DNA of 64,000 nt from assembly GCF_001645765.1 (NCBI RefSeq), contig NZ_LWUJ01000011.1, positions 1 to 64,000 on the forward strand, read 5' to 3'. Below are positions 45,399 to 55,724 of this stretch, piece by piece; position 1 is the stretch's first letter; each line of letters opens with the position of its first letter. The position numbers were made by a program, and so were the translations under genes. The notes under the pieces are model-generated. The model was given only the letters and a program-made list of their open reading frames with translations. It was not told the DNA's origin and did no database searches. Origin of the DNA: Candidatus Mycoplasma haematobovis. GTDB taxonomy: Bacteria; Bacillota_I; Bacilli_A; Mycoplasmatales; Mycoplasmoidaceae.

Positions 45399-46839
45399 AT
45401 TCGTTATTGTTTTCGATATCTAATACATAAATATTCTGAGTTTTTTTGGCATCTGAACTCTGAGAATAAATAGCAGAAGGTCATAGTAGATTTTTGTCCT
45501 TAGTTAAAGTTCTAAAATCGAAATATCTAACACTATATTCAGTAATTAATTGATAAAGTTCTTTAGCACTTAACTCTTCATTAATTCTTCTGTCTACATA
45601 TATTTTTATTTTGTCATTTGAAGCTTCTTGTTCATAATCTCTTATAGCTTTAATACCACTAATATCTCAGCCTTCTTTTTGCTCTTTCTCGCTTTCTTCC
45701 TTTTCATCTTTTTTAGGAGTTAATTTCTTTAAATTAAAGTACTTACTTCAATCTTCACTACCAGCTTGAATCTTAGTTATTAAATGGCCTGAGAATACAG
45801 AAATATCTTTTTTGGCCTTATCAAATTTCTCAAAAATATCATTTAATTTATCGCTGGTAATAAAAGAGCTTTCATTAGTTATTGATTGAACTACTTCAGT
45901 TCAATTATTCATGCTTGAAATAGGATTAGAGTTGTTATGGTAAATACTTAAATATTCTTCTGCAAATTTTTTCTCTTTTTCACTCATCGCTTCTTTATTT
46001 CTTTGAATTTGCTCTTTAGCTGTTTTTTGATCTGTGCTACTACTTCCTGAGCTTCCTATAATTGCTTGTATTTTTTCATTACTTTGTGTGTGCTCGTGTG
46101 AAAATACATATGTCTGCAATCAATAATTAAATTTAATAGCTAATAAATCTTTATCTCTTCAAACATATCAATCATTACTTCCTGAACCTCCATTCTTAAA
46201 CTTCTCGGGGTCAGTATTTGCAAGTGCCGCTAATTCTACTTTAGGAATATCTTGGTTAAAGATATTAAATTCAAAGTGCGCTACTCCTAAGCCTTGAGGA
46301 ACATTTAATTTAGCTTTAGATAATCCAATATCTTCTCATTTAACTAATTTATGTACTTTATCCTGAGTTTCTTTAGGCAATCCATCCTCATTAAAAGTGT
46401 AACCATATCTATCTATTGAAATTTGATTTAAATGTACATTATCCATTCATAATTTATTTAAACTATCACTTTTTTTTGCTGTTCTGAAATGAATAAAAAA
46501 GTCTAAGAAGTCATCAGAATTCTTAGCAACATTTACATTAACTGTTTCAGAACCATAAGCTTTTGCATAAGCCTCTAATCTTTCTGCTGTTTCTTTGGTT
46601 AATCTATTCAATGTGTCTTTATCACTAAATAAATAATTCTTGTTCTCAATTCGTTTAACCTTTAAAGGACTATCCCCAGTTCCATTTTCCTCTTTAAGAG
46701 AAAACTGTATTCTTGCTAAATAATTATGTTCTGTATTAGATGCAAATTTAAGATTATTTCAAATACCATATACAGAAAAAAGTGAAGTAAATCCTATTGG
46801 TATACCTAATAAATATGGATTAGCAAAATTAAAGACCAT
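45385..46839 (-). CDS. SecD-like N-terminal half (one helix plus large external domain)
   Basis: The protein is 484 residues. There is one transmembrane helix near the N-terminus (NPYLLGIPIGFTSLFSVYG), then about 450 hydrophilic residues with a serine-rich insert and no second helix. This matches SecD helix 1 plus its first external domain, enlarged. On its own the similarity is weak; the call rests on the gene overlapping the SecDF-like membrane gene and standing divergent to secA with 5 bases between start codons. If right, SecD is split in two polypeptides. TGA(Trp) codons occur throughout. Confidence 0.45.
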
Positions 46840-46844
46840 TTAGT

Positions 46845-49235
46845 ATGAAAATTCTTAATGCTTTTAAGCCTTCTAGCTTAATCTTACAGAAAATAAAGTC
46901 CCTAGTAAACAAGGTAGATGCGCTCAAAGATGAATTTAGAGAATATTCTGATCAAGAATTAAGAAATAAAACTCAATCTTTCTTAAGAAGAATTAAGTTT
47001 GGAGAAAGTATAGATGATTTATTACCAGAAGCATTAGCTACTGTAAGAGAAACAGCTTATAGAGTTCATGGTATGTTTGCATACCGAACTCAATTAATGA
47101 GTGCTCTTGTTATTTATGGGGGTAACTTTGCAGAAATGAAAACTGGAGAAGGAAAAACATTGACTATAGCTCTTTCTGCTTACATAGCCTCCTTAGAAAG
47201 AAAAGGAGTACATGTAGTAACTGTTAATGAATATTTAGTAAAGAGAGATGCTGAGTTCTGCAGAAAAATACTTAATTTCTTAGGAATTACAGTTGGCTTT
47301 ATTACTTCAAATATGGATAAGAAAATTAAGAAAGAGATGTATGCTTGTGATGTTACTTACACTACTAATTCTGAATTAGCTTTTGATTATTTAAGAGATA
47401 ATATGGTATTTACTCCTGAAGATATAGTAATACCTAGATTGCATTTTGCAATTATTGATGAAGGTGATTCAGTATTAATAGATGAAGCAAGAACTCCTTT
47501 AATTATTTCTGGTCCTGATGAATCAGATGTAGCTAGATATATTGATGTAGATTTAGCAGTTAAAAAATTAAGCGAAGATGACTATAGGGTGGATGATGAA
47601 ATTAAAGCCATTAGTTTATTAAGTACAGGAATACTTAAGCTTGAAAAAGAATTCAAACTTAAGAAACTATACACTTTTGAAAACTCAGACTTAATACACA
47701 AAATACAGAATGCTTTAATGGCTAACTTTATTTTTAAGAATGGTAGAGAATATATTGTTAATAATGACAGAATAATATTAGTAGACCACTATACAGGTAG
47801 ATTGCTATATGGACAAACCTATAATGCTGGGTTGCATCAAGCTATTCAAGCCAAAGAATGATTAAGAATTGATCCTGAAAATAAGATAGTAGCTAATATT
47901 ACTTATCAATCTTTCTTTAGACTTTACAAAAAAATAGCCGCTTTATCAGGTACAGCTCTTTCTGAAGCTCAAGAATTCTCGGAAACATACAATATGATTG
48001 TTGTACCTGTTCCTACTAATAAGCCAATAAAGAGAAAGGACTTGCCAGATGTTATTTTTGGAACTAAAGAAGCAAAAATTAAAGGTATTATTGAAGAAGT
48101 AAAAAGACATTATTTAACAGGCCAACCAGTATTAGTAGGAACAGCTTCTGTTTATGATTCTGAAATAATTTATGCTTCTTTAAGGGCTCAAAATATTCCT
48201 TGCGAAATACTTAATGCTAAGAATCATGATAAAGAAGGAAAGATAATTTCGCAAGCAGGCAGAAAACATTCAATAACCATAGCTACAAATATTGCAGGTA
48301 GGGGGGTAGATATCAAAATTAATGAAGAAGTAATGAAATTAGGTGGGCTTTATGTATTAGGTACAGAAAGAAATGAATCTAGAAGAATTGATAATCAATT
48401 AAGGGGTAGATCTGGAAGACAAGGAGATCCAGGTAAGTCTATATTCTTTATTTCTCTAGAGGATGATATATTTAAGAGGTTTGGGGGAGATAGATTTGAG
48501 AAATTAGCTAAGAAAATTAAAGATGAGTTCTTTGATAGTAAATTTATTTCAAGAACTCTAACTAATATTCAAAAGAAAATACAATCAGTTAATTTTGATT
48601 CAAGAAAGAATTTAATTGAATATAGTGAAATTCTTTCTAAGCAACAACAATTAATTTACAAACAAAGGCACCATATACTAACTAATAAAGATAATCAAAA
48701 TATATTAGATAGAGTAATAGAGAGAGTTACTAAACATATTATTGCTGAATACGTTGAAAAAGGAGAATTACAGAGGCTTAATACTAAACAATTAACAGAA
48801 TCATTGAATGGAGATTATTTCTTTCATCCAATATTTGAAGAATTAGATTTTAGGAATAAGAAGACTTCTGAAATAGAGTGGCTTATTAAAGAAACATTTA
48901 AGAGAGCCACTTATTTAAAGAGACAAAAATTAAATGAAGATAAGTTTTGTAAGTTTTTGCAAAGAATCTTTATTAAATCTCTAGATCATGTATGACAAGA
49001 TCATTTAGATTTTGTTACTAAATTAAAGAATAATGCTGGATTTCACTCTTTAGAACAAAAATCACCATTAAATATATTTATTGAAAAAATTGGGGAGTCT
49101 TTTGAAGAGATATTGCTGGAGTGTGGTAAGTTAGTATTAAAGAATATATTGAATTTACCTGATTCTCCTATTGGATCTGACTGCTATGAGTATTTAGAAG
49201 AATTAAGAAAAGCTCAATCTCTTCAGTTAAGTTAA
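46845..49235 (+). CDS. secA: Preprotein translocase ATPase SecA
   Basis: The protein is 796 residues. Walker A is MKTGEGKTLTIAL (about residue 100), Walker B region IIDEGDSVLIDEARTPLIISG (usually DEVDS, here DEGDS), and the second ATPase fold has TNIAGRGVDIKI with RIDNQLRGRSGRQGDPG. The C-terminal zinc/SecB-binding tail is absent, as in other mollicutes. TGA(Trp) lies at 47859-47861 and 48993-48995. It begins 5 bases from the divergent SecD-like start codon. Confidence 0.96.
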
Positions 49236-49261
49236 TCTTAGATTATTTTTTTTAAGATTAA
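49232..49261. terminator. Possible terminator hairpin at the end of secA
   Basis: A 9-bp perfect inverted repeat (arms 49232-49240 and 49253-49261) overlaps the secA stop codon. The loop contains a run of eight T. All pairs but two are A-T, so the stem is weak, and the T run is in the loop rather than after the stem; a role as terminator is uncertain. Confidence 0.35.
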
Positions 49262-49672
49262 AAACGCCTATTTTCCAACAACTTTTTTATTTACTGTTTC
49301 AACATTTTCATTCTTTCTGCAGTCCAATAATATCGTGTTTGCTCAAGATTTTTTTCTCGATGTTTACTAATTACTTTATTCTTGGCTTTTCGTTTTTTGA
49401 AAAAACAGTAATCCTATAAATAGCAAATCCTAAAGTATTGGAAGATACAGTAAATAAAAATAAGAAATCCAGAAACAATGACGCCTCAGCGAATCCCACG
49501 ACTAGGGATCTTAATTATCTCGCCAGTACAATCTTTCGCCATATTTTTTAACAAAACAGCTTAGGAAACCAGCTTTCTATGGGGGGCTTAATCTAAGTTC
49601 TATTTTACTAATTACATAATTTTGAAAACTTTCCTTGAATGGCAGAAATAATACTTCCAAATTAAAAAATTT
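49236..49672. other. 437-base stretch without a confirmed gene
   Basis: The longest gene-poor interval in the window. It contains the secA-end hairpin, a possible 42-residue minus-strand ORF (49414-49542), and an AT-rich lead-in to the sigma-like gene. GC is locally higher at 49490-49545. I looked for tmRNA, SRP RNA and RNase P RNA core motifs and did not find them. A structured RNA cannot be excluded by eye. Confidence 0.4.
49414..49542 (-). CDS. Very small putative membrane peptide
   Basis: 42 residues from ATG 49540-49542 to TAG 49414-49416, with one TGA read as Trp. A polar N-terminus (MAKDCTGEIIKIPSRGIRW) is followed by a single hydrophobic helix. The local rise in GC over the N-terminal codons and the helix suggest it could be real, but length alone does not support it. 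Confidence 0.25.
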
Positions 49673-50305
49673 TTGAAAAATATATTCAATTTCATTAAAA
49701 GTCCTTGTCCATTGTCTGGATTAGAAAAACTAATAGCTTTAGCTCAGGCGGGTGACAAAGAAGCAACTCAAAAGCTTCTTGAAATGTACTATTTTGAAGC
49801 GTGCAGATGAGCATGTAAATTCATTACCAAACTTAAACATAGTAATTTAATTCAATTTGAACATTCTGAAATTGATAGTTTTGTTTACATAGCTTTCGTA
49901 AAAACTGTTAAACAATATTCACTAAATAGAGAAAAAATACAATCATTCAAGAACTTTTTCTATCAAATGATTAAGTACCAAAGCTATGAAGAGCTAAGAA
50001 CTACATTTAATTGACAAGTAATCCCTAATTATGAAAAATTCACAAAACAATACATGCAAGAACAAGAAAACAAACCAAGCGAAGAGGAAATGTTTGAAAA
50101 TAAGTTTAAGTGCAAAAAGATAATTGCTTTCTTAAGTAAGAAATGTAAGTTATACGCTGATATTTTTGAATGTAAATTATTAGGTTACAAAAATAATGAA
50201 ATTTGTGACAAATTAAAAATAAGTAAAAGTACACTTAAATCCACTAGCCAGTACATTAAAAAATTAATTCGTGAGGAGTTTGGACAATTTGGGGAACTTT
50301 TGTAA
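49673..50305 (+). CDS. Divergent sigma-70-like RNA polymerase sigma factor
   Basis: The protein is 210 residues from TTG 49673 (the frame is open back to a TAA at 49649, so the start is uncertain). The first half looks like sigma region 2: LAQAGDKEATQKLLEMYY, then IDSFVYIAFVKTVKQYSL and FKNFFYQMIKY. The last 60 residues look like region 4 with a helix-turn-helix: LLGYKNNEICDKLKISKSTL followed by KKLIREEF. The two-domain, short form recalls ECF sigma factors and the MG428-type recombination regulator of M. genitalium (named from general knowledge). TGA(Trp) at 49808 and 50012. The 3' end overlaps the convergent flippase-like gene by 50 bases. Confidence 0.6.
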
Positions 50306-51557
50306 ATTTCTTTAATTTAATAGAGCTACTATTAATGCCATATAGAGATAAGAAAATAACACTAATTATTAAGCCTAAATATTTGCTAAAAAATCTTCAT
50401 AATAAGATTGCGCTCTTATGTGCTTCTTCTGCTTGTTTATTATTGACGTTATCTAAATACAAGTTCTCATAACCACTATTTTCCAAACTAGATAATAAGT
50501 TCTTTATTACTACGTGTAAAGAACCTTCTGCTGATGGTAAAGGAATAAAGTTATTAGCTGTAGTAGAGACATTAATGATGTTGTAAGTTGCTATTGCTTT
50601 TGAAGAACTTCAATCATAACTACTAAATAATCTAAGAATAAATACAAATAATAAATAAAGATAAAGGTTGGCTAATAAATAATATGCTACTACCTTTAAA
50701 GTTACTTTGCGTTTGATTTGATCAACATATATCTTCTGAAAAGTATTCTTCTCTAAATACTTAATAGCTATTTCTTCTTCTGTGGAGTGAGGTAAATCCA
50801 TATATTTCTTAACAGTATTAACTCACATAGATAGTCAATAGTGCATCTTTTTGAAATAAGAAACACTAAAGATAACTATGGCTACTGCCATATCTATAAA
50901 TAAACCTCCTAATACCGCTCAATAAGTCTGTAAAGAAGTAATTTTGCTACCGCTCTGAATAGTTAAATAAATAAAGGAAGGTCAAGTAATTAAAAATTGA
51001 CCTACAAATCAACAGAAAGAAGTAACAGCTACTATAGCACTAGCTCTCTTTAAAGAAACTCCCTTCTTATTAAGTCATCAAATAGTATATGGTTCTGATC
51101 CTATTGAGAAAGGAGTAATAGATTGAATAAAGAAAGAAGTAATAGAGAAACTAAATCATTCAAATTTAGTAACTTCTTTAAGCTCTTCTTTTGCTTGATC
51201 TCTTAATATGACTATTTTGACTAAGAGATCACATAATAAGAAAGTAAATAAACCCATTAATAAGGTAATTAAGAAATAAGAAGTAGAAGAGGCTTGAGAT
51301 AACTTAGCAAAAAAGGAATTTAGACTTAAGTCAAGACAAAAAGCAATGGCAACAACAATTATTACTGCAAAAGCTACGCCTCAAGCGGCAATGACTCTCT
51401 TTTTTTTGTAATTAAAAAAATTCTCATTACCTACTCTTACTTTCTTTGCCTTAGCTCCTGCTTGAAATAATCTGGCTAAAAAGTTAGGTTCTTCATCCGA
51501 ATACTTAATATGTGAACAAGAAAAATTAATATTTGGATCGTTATCTAATCAAGACAT
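50256..51557 (-). CDS. UPF0104/MprF-type flippase-like membrane protein
   Basis: The protein is 433 residues with about eight transmembrane helices. Two family motifs of the lysylphosphatidylglycerol synthase/flippase transmembrane region are seen: PFSIGSEPYTIWWLNKKGVSLKRASAIV and, later, IPLPSAEGSLHVVIKNLL (the Gly-Glu of the second motif is Ala-Glu-Gly here). There is a hydrophilic N-terminal 40 residues and no C-terminal synthase domain. It probably moves a lipid or lipid-linked substrate across the membrane. It overlaps the sigma-like gene at its 3' end and is divergent from guaB by 36 bases. Confidence 0.65.
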
Positions 51558-51593
51558 TAATAAAAATTAATTAAAATTTTAAATTCTTATTAG
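51558..51593. promoter_or_regulatory. 36-bp divergent region before guaB
   Basis: Nearly pure A and T between the start codons of the flippase-like gene (-) and guaB (+). Palindromic AATTAATT/AAAATTTT stretches offer -10 candidates on both strands. No Shine-Dalgarno before guaB, which suggests a leaderless start. Confidence 0.35.
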
Positions 51594-52682
51594 ATGTCTT
51601 TTTTTAAAGATAAGTTAACTAAAGCTGAAGTTTCATTCTCTTATGATGACATACTGATAAAGCCTGCTCATTCTGCTGTTTTACCTGCTAACATAGATTT
51701 AACTCTTAAATTAAACGATAAATTAAATCTTGCACTTCCTATCTTTTCTGCAGCGATGGATACTATTACTGATTATGGGATGGCGAGAGCTATGACAATG
51801 TATGGTTGTTGTGGTCCTTTACACAAGAATGTAGTAACTGATGGGAATATTGAAAATATTAAGAAACTAAAGGAAGAATTTGGAGATAATAAACCAATAT
51901 GTGTTTCTGTTGGCGTTAATAATTCTGAAGAAGAAATGACTAAGATGGTTAAAGCGGGAGCTAATATGATTGTAGTTGACTGTGCACATGCCCATTCTGA
52001 GAATGTAGGGAATATAGTTAAATGAATCTCTACTACTTTTCCAGAAGTTTATTTAATTGCTGGTAATGTAGTTACTGCAGAAGCGGCTAAATTCTTAGTA
52101 GAGAGGGGGGCTAATGCAATTAAAGTAGGGATAGGATGCGGTTCTATTTGCACTACTAGAAAAGTAACTGGTATTGGTAGAGGACAAATAAGTGCTATTG
52201 CAGAAGTAGCTGATTATTGTAAAGAACGTAATGTATTAGTTATTGCCGATGGAGGAATTAGAACTACTGATGAAATTGTTAAAGCTATAGCATGTGGAGC
52301 AGATGCAGTTATGTTAGGTAATATGCTTGCCGGTAGTGATGAATGTCCGGGAGATATAGTGGAGATTGATGGGGAGAAGTACAAGTACTATAGAGGGATG
52401 GGAAGTTATGGTGTTATGAAAGAAAATAAGAATGAGGGGAGATACAATAGACACTTATTAGCTACTTGTAAGTGAGTTGCAGAAGGAGTAGAAAGTTATG
52501 TTAAAGCTAAAGGGCCAGTTAAAGACATTTTGCACTCTATTGAATGAGGAGTTAAAGCTGCCTTTGGTTATTTAGGCGCCTCTAACTTAAAAGAAGCAAA
52601 AGAAAGATCATTCTTTACAAAAACTACAGCTTCTGTATTAAGTAGAAATAATTATCATAGTATTGATAAATTAATAGGTTAA
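51594..52682 (+). CDS. guaB: IMP dehydrogenase lacking CBS domains
   Basis: The protein is 362 residues versus about 480-500 usual. It oxidises IMP to XMP. The barrel is complete: [29 protein letters not shown], the catalytic Cys loop [32 protein letters not shown] and [10 protein letters not shown]. Between GCCGPLHKN and IKKLKEE, where the CBS pair is normally inserted, there is only a short link, so the regulatory CBS (Bateman) module is missing. TGA(Trp) at 52022-52024 and others. Stop TAA 52680-52682 overlaps convergent gene by 12 bases. Confidence 0.93.
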
Positions 52683-53462
52683 TAGTGCTCTATATTTATT
52701 TAATTGTTCAATAAGTTTTTTTCTGTAGGCTTTAATAGCTTCAGAAAGATTTAAAACATAAGTTAATTGTAAAGAATATATAGTGGCCAAATAACAATAC
52801 TGTAATAGCTTAATTAAATTTAAATCAGCTATTTTTGACAAATATTTAATTTGCTTAAGAGGTAAATCGCTCTCCTTTATGAAATTACCATAATCTCAAT
52901 ATCTAGAATTAATTCTTCCTCATTCATAATCAATTAAATGTAATTTTTTATTCTCAGAGTCATAAATTAAATTACCCAAAGAAACATCATTATGACAAAG
53001 TACCCTAGCATCATTCTTATATTTCTCAACCAATCTCTTGTAAAGATTTAAATCTTCTTCATTAAAGTACTTTTTTGATATTTCATAAAATTCCATATCA
53101 TCATGATGTAAGACTTTGGAACTAACAGGAGTATTATGAATATTGTTAACTAAGTCTACAAGACTATTTAAATATTGCTTATTAATATCACTCTTAGAAG
53201 TGGTAGTTCCCTCAATTCATTTCCAAATACTATTCCCATTTTCTTCTTCATAAAATAAGCAATCCTTATTATTTATTAATTTAAGTATTGCTAATTCATT
53301 CTTTCTAGAAATTAAAGCGTTATTATCTCCTATTCTTATTTTGTACTTCCCTCCACTCTTAGTAATTAATTTCCAAACTTTATTTGAATAACCTTTATGT
53401 ACTCTCTCTATATCTTCAATATCATTAGTAGAAATAGCTTTATTTATCAGGCTCAATAACAT
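52671..53462 (-). CDS. Choline/ethanolamine kinase-like (LicA/APH fold) phosphotransferase
   Basis: The protein is 263 residues. The N-lobe glycine-rich region (HKGYSNKVWKLI) is followed by catalytic VLCHNDVSLGNLIYD and metal-binding LHLIDYEWGRINSRYWDYGNFI, the pattern of choline kinases. The substrate (choline, ethanolamine or a sugar) cannot be settled. TGA(Trp) codons occur at 53217 and within the C-lobe. The ATG at 53460-53462 overlaps the epsilon-subunit-like gene by 23 bases. The stop overlaps guaB by 12 bases. Confidence 0.8.
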
Positions 53463-53700
53463 TACCGTATATATTACATCTATTTCTAGTTACAGTAAGT
53501 CAACCTCCTTCTAATTCTAAAGAAACTTTTTTATCGTCAGATTCATAAATAACTATTTCGCCATCTGCTAATTGCTCTAATACAGAAGAATAATTTTTAT
53601 TAATGATCATGAGACCATCCGGTCTTCTTATCTTTACTTTCCGCACTTCATTTTCATAAACTACACCTTTAATAGTAATAACTCTTAACTTTAGTGCCAT
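53440..53700 (-). CDS. ATP synthase epsilon-subunit-like protein, N-terminal domain only
   Basis: The protein is 86 residues. LKLRVITIKGVVYENEVRKVKI, then VLEQLADGEIVIYE, and a terminal LELEGGWLTVTRN follow the beta-sandwich of F1 epsilon. The C-terminal helical hairpin of normal epsilon (total about 130-140) is absent. No other F1Fo gene is in the window, so it is away from any atp operon. It overlaps tatD by 10 bases and the kinase gene by 23, so it is translated with neighbours. The call is by pattern only. Confidence 0.55.
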
Positions 53701-54431
53701 TTGAAAAAACTATAAAAATTATTTAATAAAGTACTTCTGCACTCTTCAAAACTAATTCCTTTCTCTTCTGCAATGAGGGAAATTATATCTTTAATAGTTT
53801 CATTATTTTTGCATAAATAAGGAGCATCAGTTTCTACTAATAATTTAGAAATATCTACTGACTTTACTACTTCTCTTAAATTAGAGCCTTCTCTGAAAGC
53901 TAAAGGAGAAATAGAAAGCATTCAATTATTTTTTAACGCTAAATATTTATTAGCTAATTCTAGAGTACCTTCAAAACAATGTATTATTCCATAATTATCT
54001 AAAGTATTTAAGATCTCTAAAGCTTCTTCATGAGCATTTCTTATATGAAGAATTACAGGTAGATTTAATTCCTTAGCTAATTTACACTGCAATAAGAATC
54101 ACTCTTTCTGTTTCTCAAATACTTCCTCTTTTGAATATCTATAAAAATCTAAACCTATTTCTCCTATTGCTATACACTTCTTGTAATTTTCAATCTCTCT
54201 CTTAAATTCCTCTATTACTTCAGTAGCATCTAAATCATTTATTTCTAAAGGATGTATACCTGCCGTTAAATAAACATTACTATATTTCTTAGTTTGTTCT
54301 AGAGCTATTCTAAAGTCCTCTATATTAGTAGAGATATTATTAAATATCCATTCTGAAAATTCATTAGTTTCAAGCAATTCTTGAAGTTTAGGTGAATTTA
54401 AATGAATATGAGCATCAAAATATTTAATCAT
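53691..54431 (-). CDS. TatD-family metal-dependent DNase/hydrolase
   Basis: The protein is 246 residues. Metal-binding residues appear in FDAHIHLNSP (HxH), IGEIGLDFYR, LPVILHIRNA, IIHCFEG and LVETDAPYL. All are in the TatD order. TGA(Trp) at 54099-54101 joins two segments. It starts just after the mnmE stop. Members act as 3'-5' DNases or D-aminoacyl-tRNA deacylase-like enzymes; the exact role is open. Confidence 0.92.
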
Positions 54432-55724
54432 TTACTTACCTACACAGAAATTATCAAATAAGTGGTTGATTTTTTCAAAGTTATCATGTTTTAATTTAAG
54501 TATTTTTGCTAACTCTTCATGCGCAGAAGATAAATGTTCTGCTATTAAATCTAGAGGTAATTCAGGTACTAAAGATTTTTCTAATTCTAAAGTAGCATTA
54601 CTTAAATGATTTATGCCTTCTTGAGACTTTATTCCTACTAGTGTGTAGTGTTCTTTTAAGTGCTCTATTAAAGCATTTTCCAATGCTTTAATATCATTAT
54701 TCTTAACTGAAATATATTTAGCTCCCTCTTTAGAAACTAAGTCTGCTTTGGAGAAAAAAGTAAGACAAGCTTTATCTCCTATTTCTTCCTTTAAAAAAGT
54801 ACTTTCTTCTTGATCTGAAGCTATTAAATGTATTAATAAGTCTGCTGCTTTAAATTCTTGTTTACTCTTTTGAGCTGATAAATACTTCTTGTAATCCTCT
54901 TTTGAATCTATGCCAGCAGTATCTACTAAAGTAATTAAATAATTTTCAAAAAAATAATCAACTTCTATTGAGTCTTGTGTAGTTCCTGCTTTATCAGAAA
55001 CTATTACTCTATCTTTACCTATTAAATAATTAATAAGTGAGGACTTTCCTGCATTAGGCTTGCCAATTAACGCTACTCTATAGCCTGAAAGTTTTTGTTT
55101 CTTAGAATTATCTAAGAGTGTTTTGCACTTATTAAATAAGGACTTTACTTTATTTCTTATATTAAGCAAAAAAGTAGGATCATCTTTCTCTATTTCTGCT
55201 GGATAATCTATATTAATTTCACATTCTGCAATAATATTAAGTAATTCACTAATATAGCTATTAATAAGAGCAGAAGAAGCCCCTCTTATTTCATTAATAG
55301 AAGAATAAATGTCTACTTCTGTTTTTGCTTGAAATAAATTACCTATATTTATGGCTTGATTTAAATCAATCTTATTATTTAAGAAAGCTCTCTTAGTAAA
55401 CTCTCCTCTTTCAGCATAAACAGCACCACACTTTAATAATTCATCTATTATTAATTTAGAAATTAAATTATTACCATGACAACTAATCTCTATGCAATCT
55501 TCTCCTGTGTAAGAGTGAGGGGCATAGAATTTAGATAAGACTACTTGATCTATTAATTGATTATTTCTAGATTTAAGAAAAGTTACTTGTATTCTGTCTT
55601 CGGTTCTATTTACTGGAGTTAAAGAGAGAGCATTAATAATTTCAAAAGCTCTCTCCCCAGACATCCTTATAACATGCAGAGCGCCAATGCCCGGAGGAGT
55701 GGCTAAAGCCACAATAGTGGACAT
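54432..55724 (-). CDS. mnmE: tRNA modification GTPase MnmE (TrmE)
   Basis: The protein is 430 residues. With MnmG it makes the U34 cmnm5 modification. The N-terminal tetrahydrofolate domain (IVALATPPGIGALHVIRMSG) precedes a G domain with GKPNAGKSSLIN (G1), VDTAGIDSKED (G3) and FFSKADL (G4-like; usually NKxD). The C-terminal motif is FCVGK (usually CIGK), which holds the essential Cys. It overlaps the upstream gene as TAATG. Confidence 0.95.
   Translation of the reverse strand: MSTIVALATPPGIGALHVIRMSGERAFEIINALSLTPVNRTEDRIQVTFLKSRNNQLIDQVVLSKFYAPHSYTGEDCIEISCHGNNLISKLIIDELLKCGAVYAERGEFTKRAFLNNKIDLNQAINIGNLFQAKTEVDIYSSINEIRGASSALINSYISELLNIIAECEINIDYPAEIEKDDPTFLLNIRNKVKSLFNKCKTLLDNSKKQKLSGYRVALIGKPNAGKSSLINYLIGKDRVIVSDKAGTTQDSIEVDYFFENYLITLVDTAGIDSKEDYKKYLSAQKSKQEFKAADLLIHLIASDQEESTFLKEEIGDKACLTFFSKADLVSKEGAKYISVKNNDIKALENALIEHLKEHYTLVGIKSQEGINHLSNATLELEKSLVPELPLDLIAEHLSSAHEELAKILKLKHDNFEKINHLFDNFCVGK

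Noticed and set aside
49236-49672. RNase P RNA, tmRNA or SRP RNA
   Set aside because: None of their core conserved motifs can be seen on either strand.
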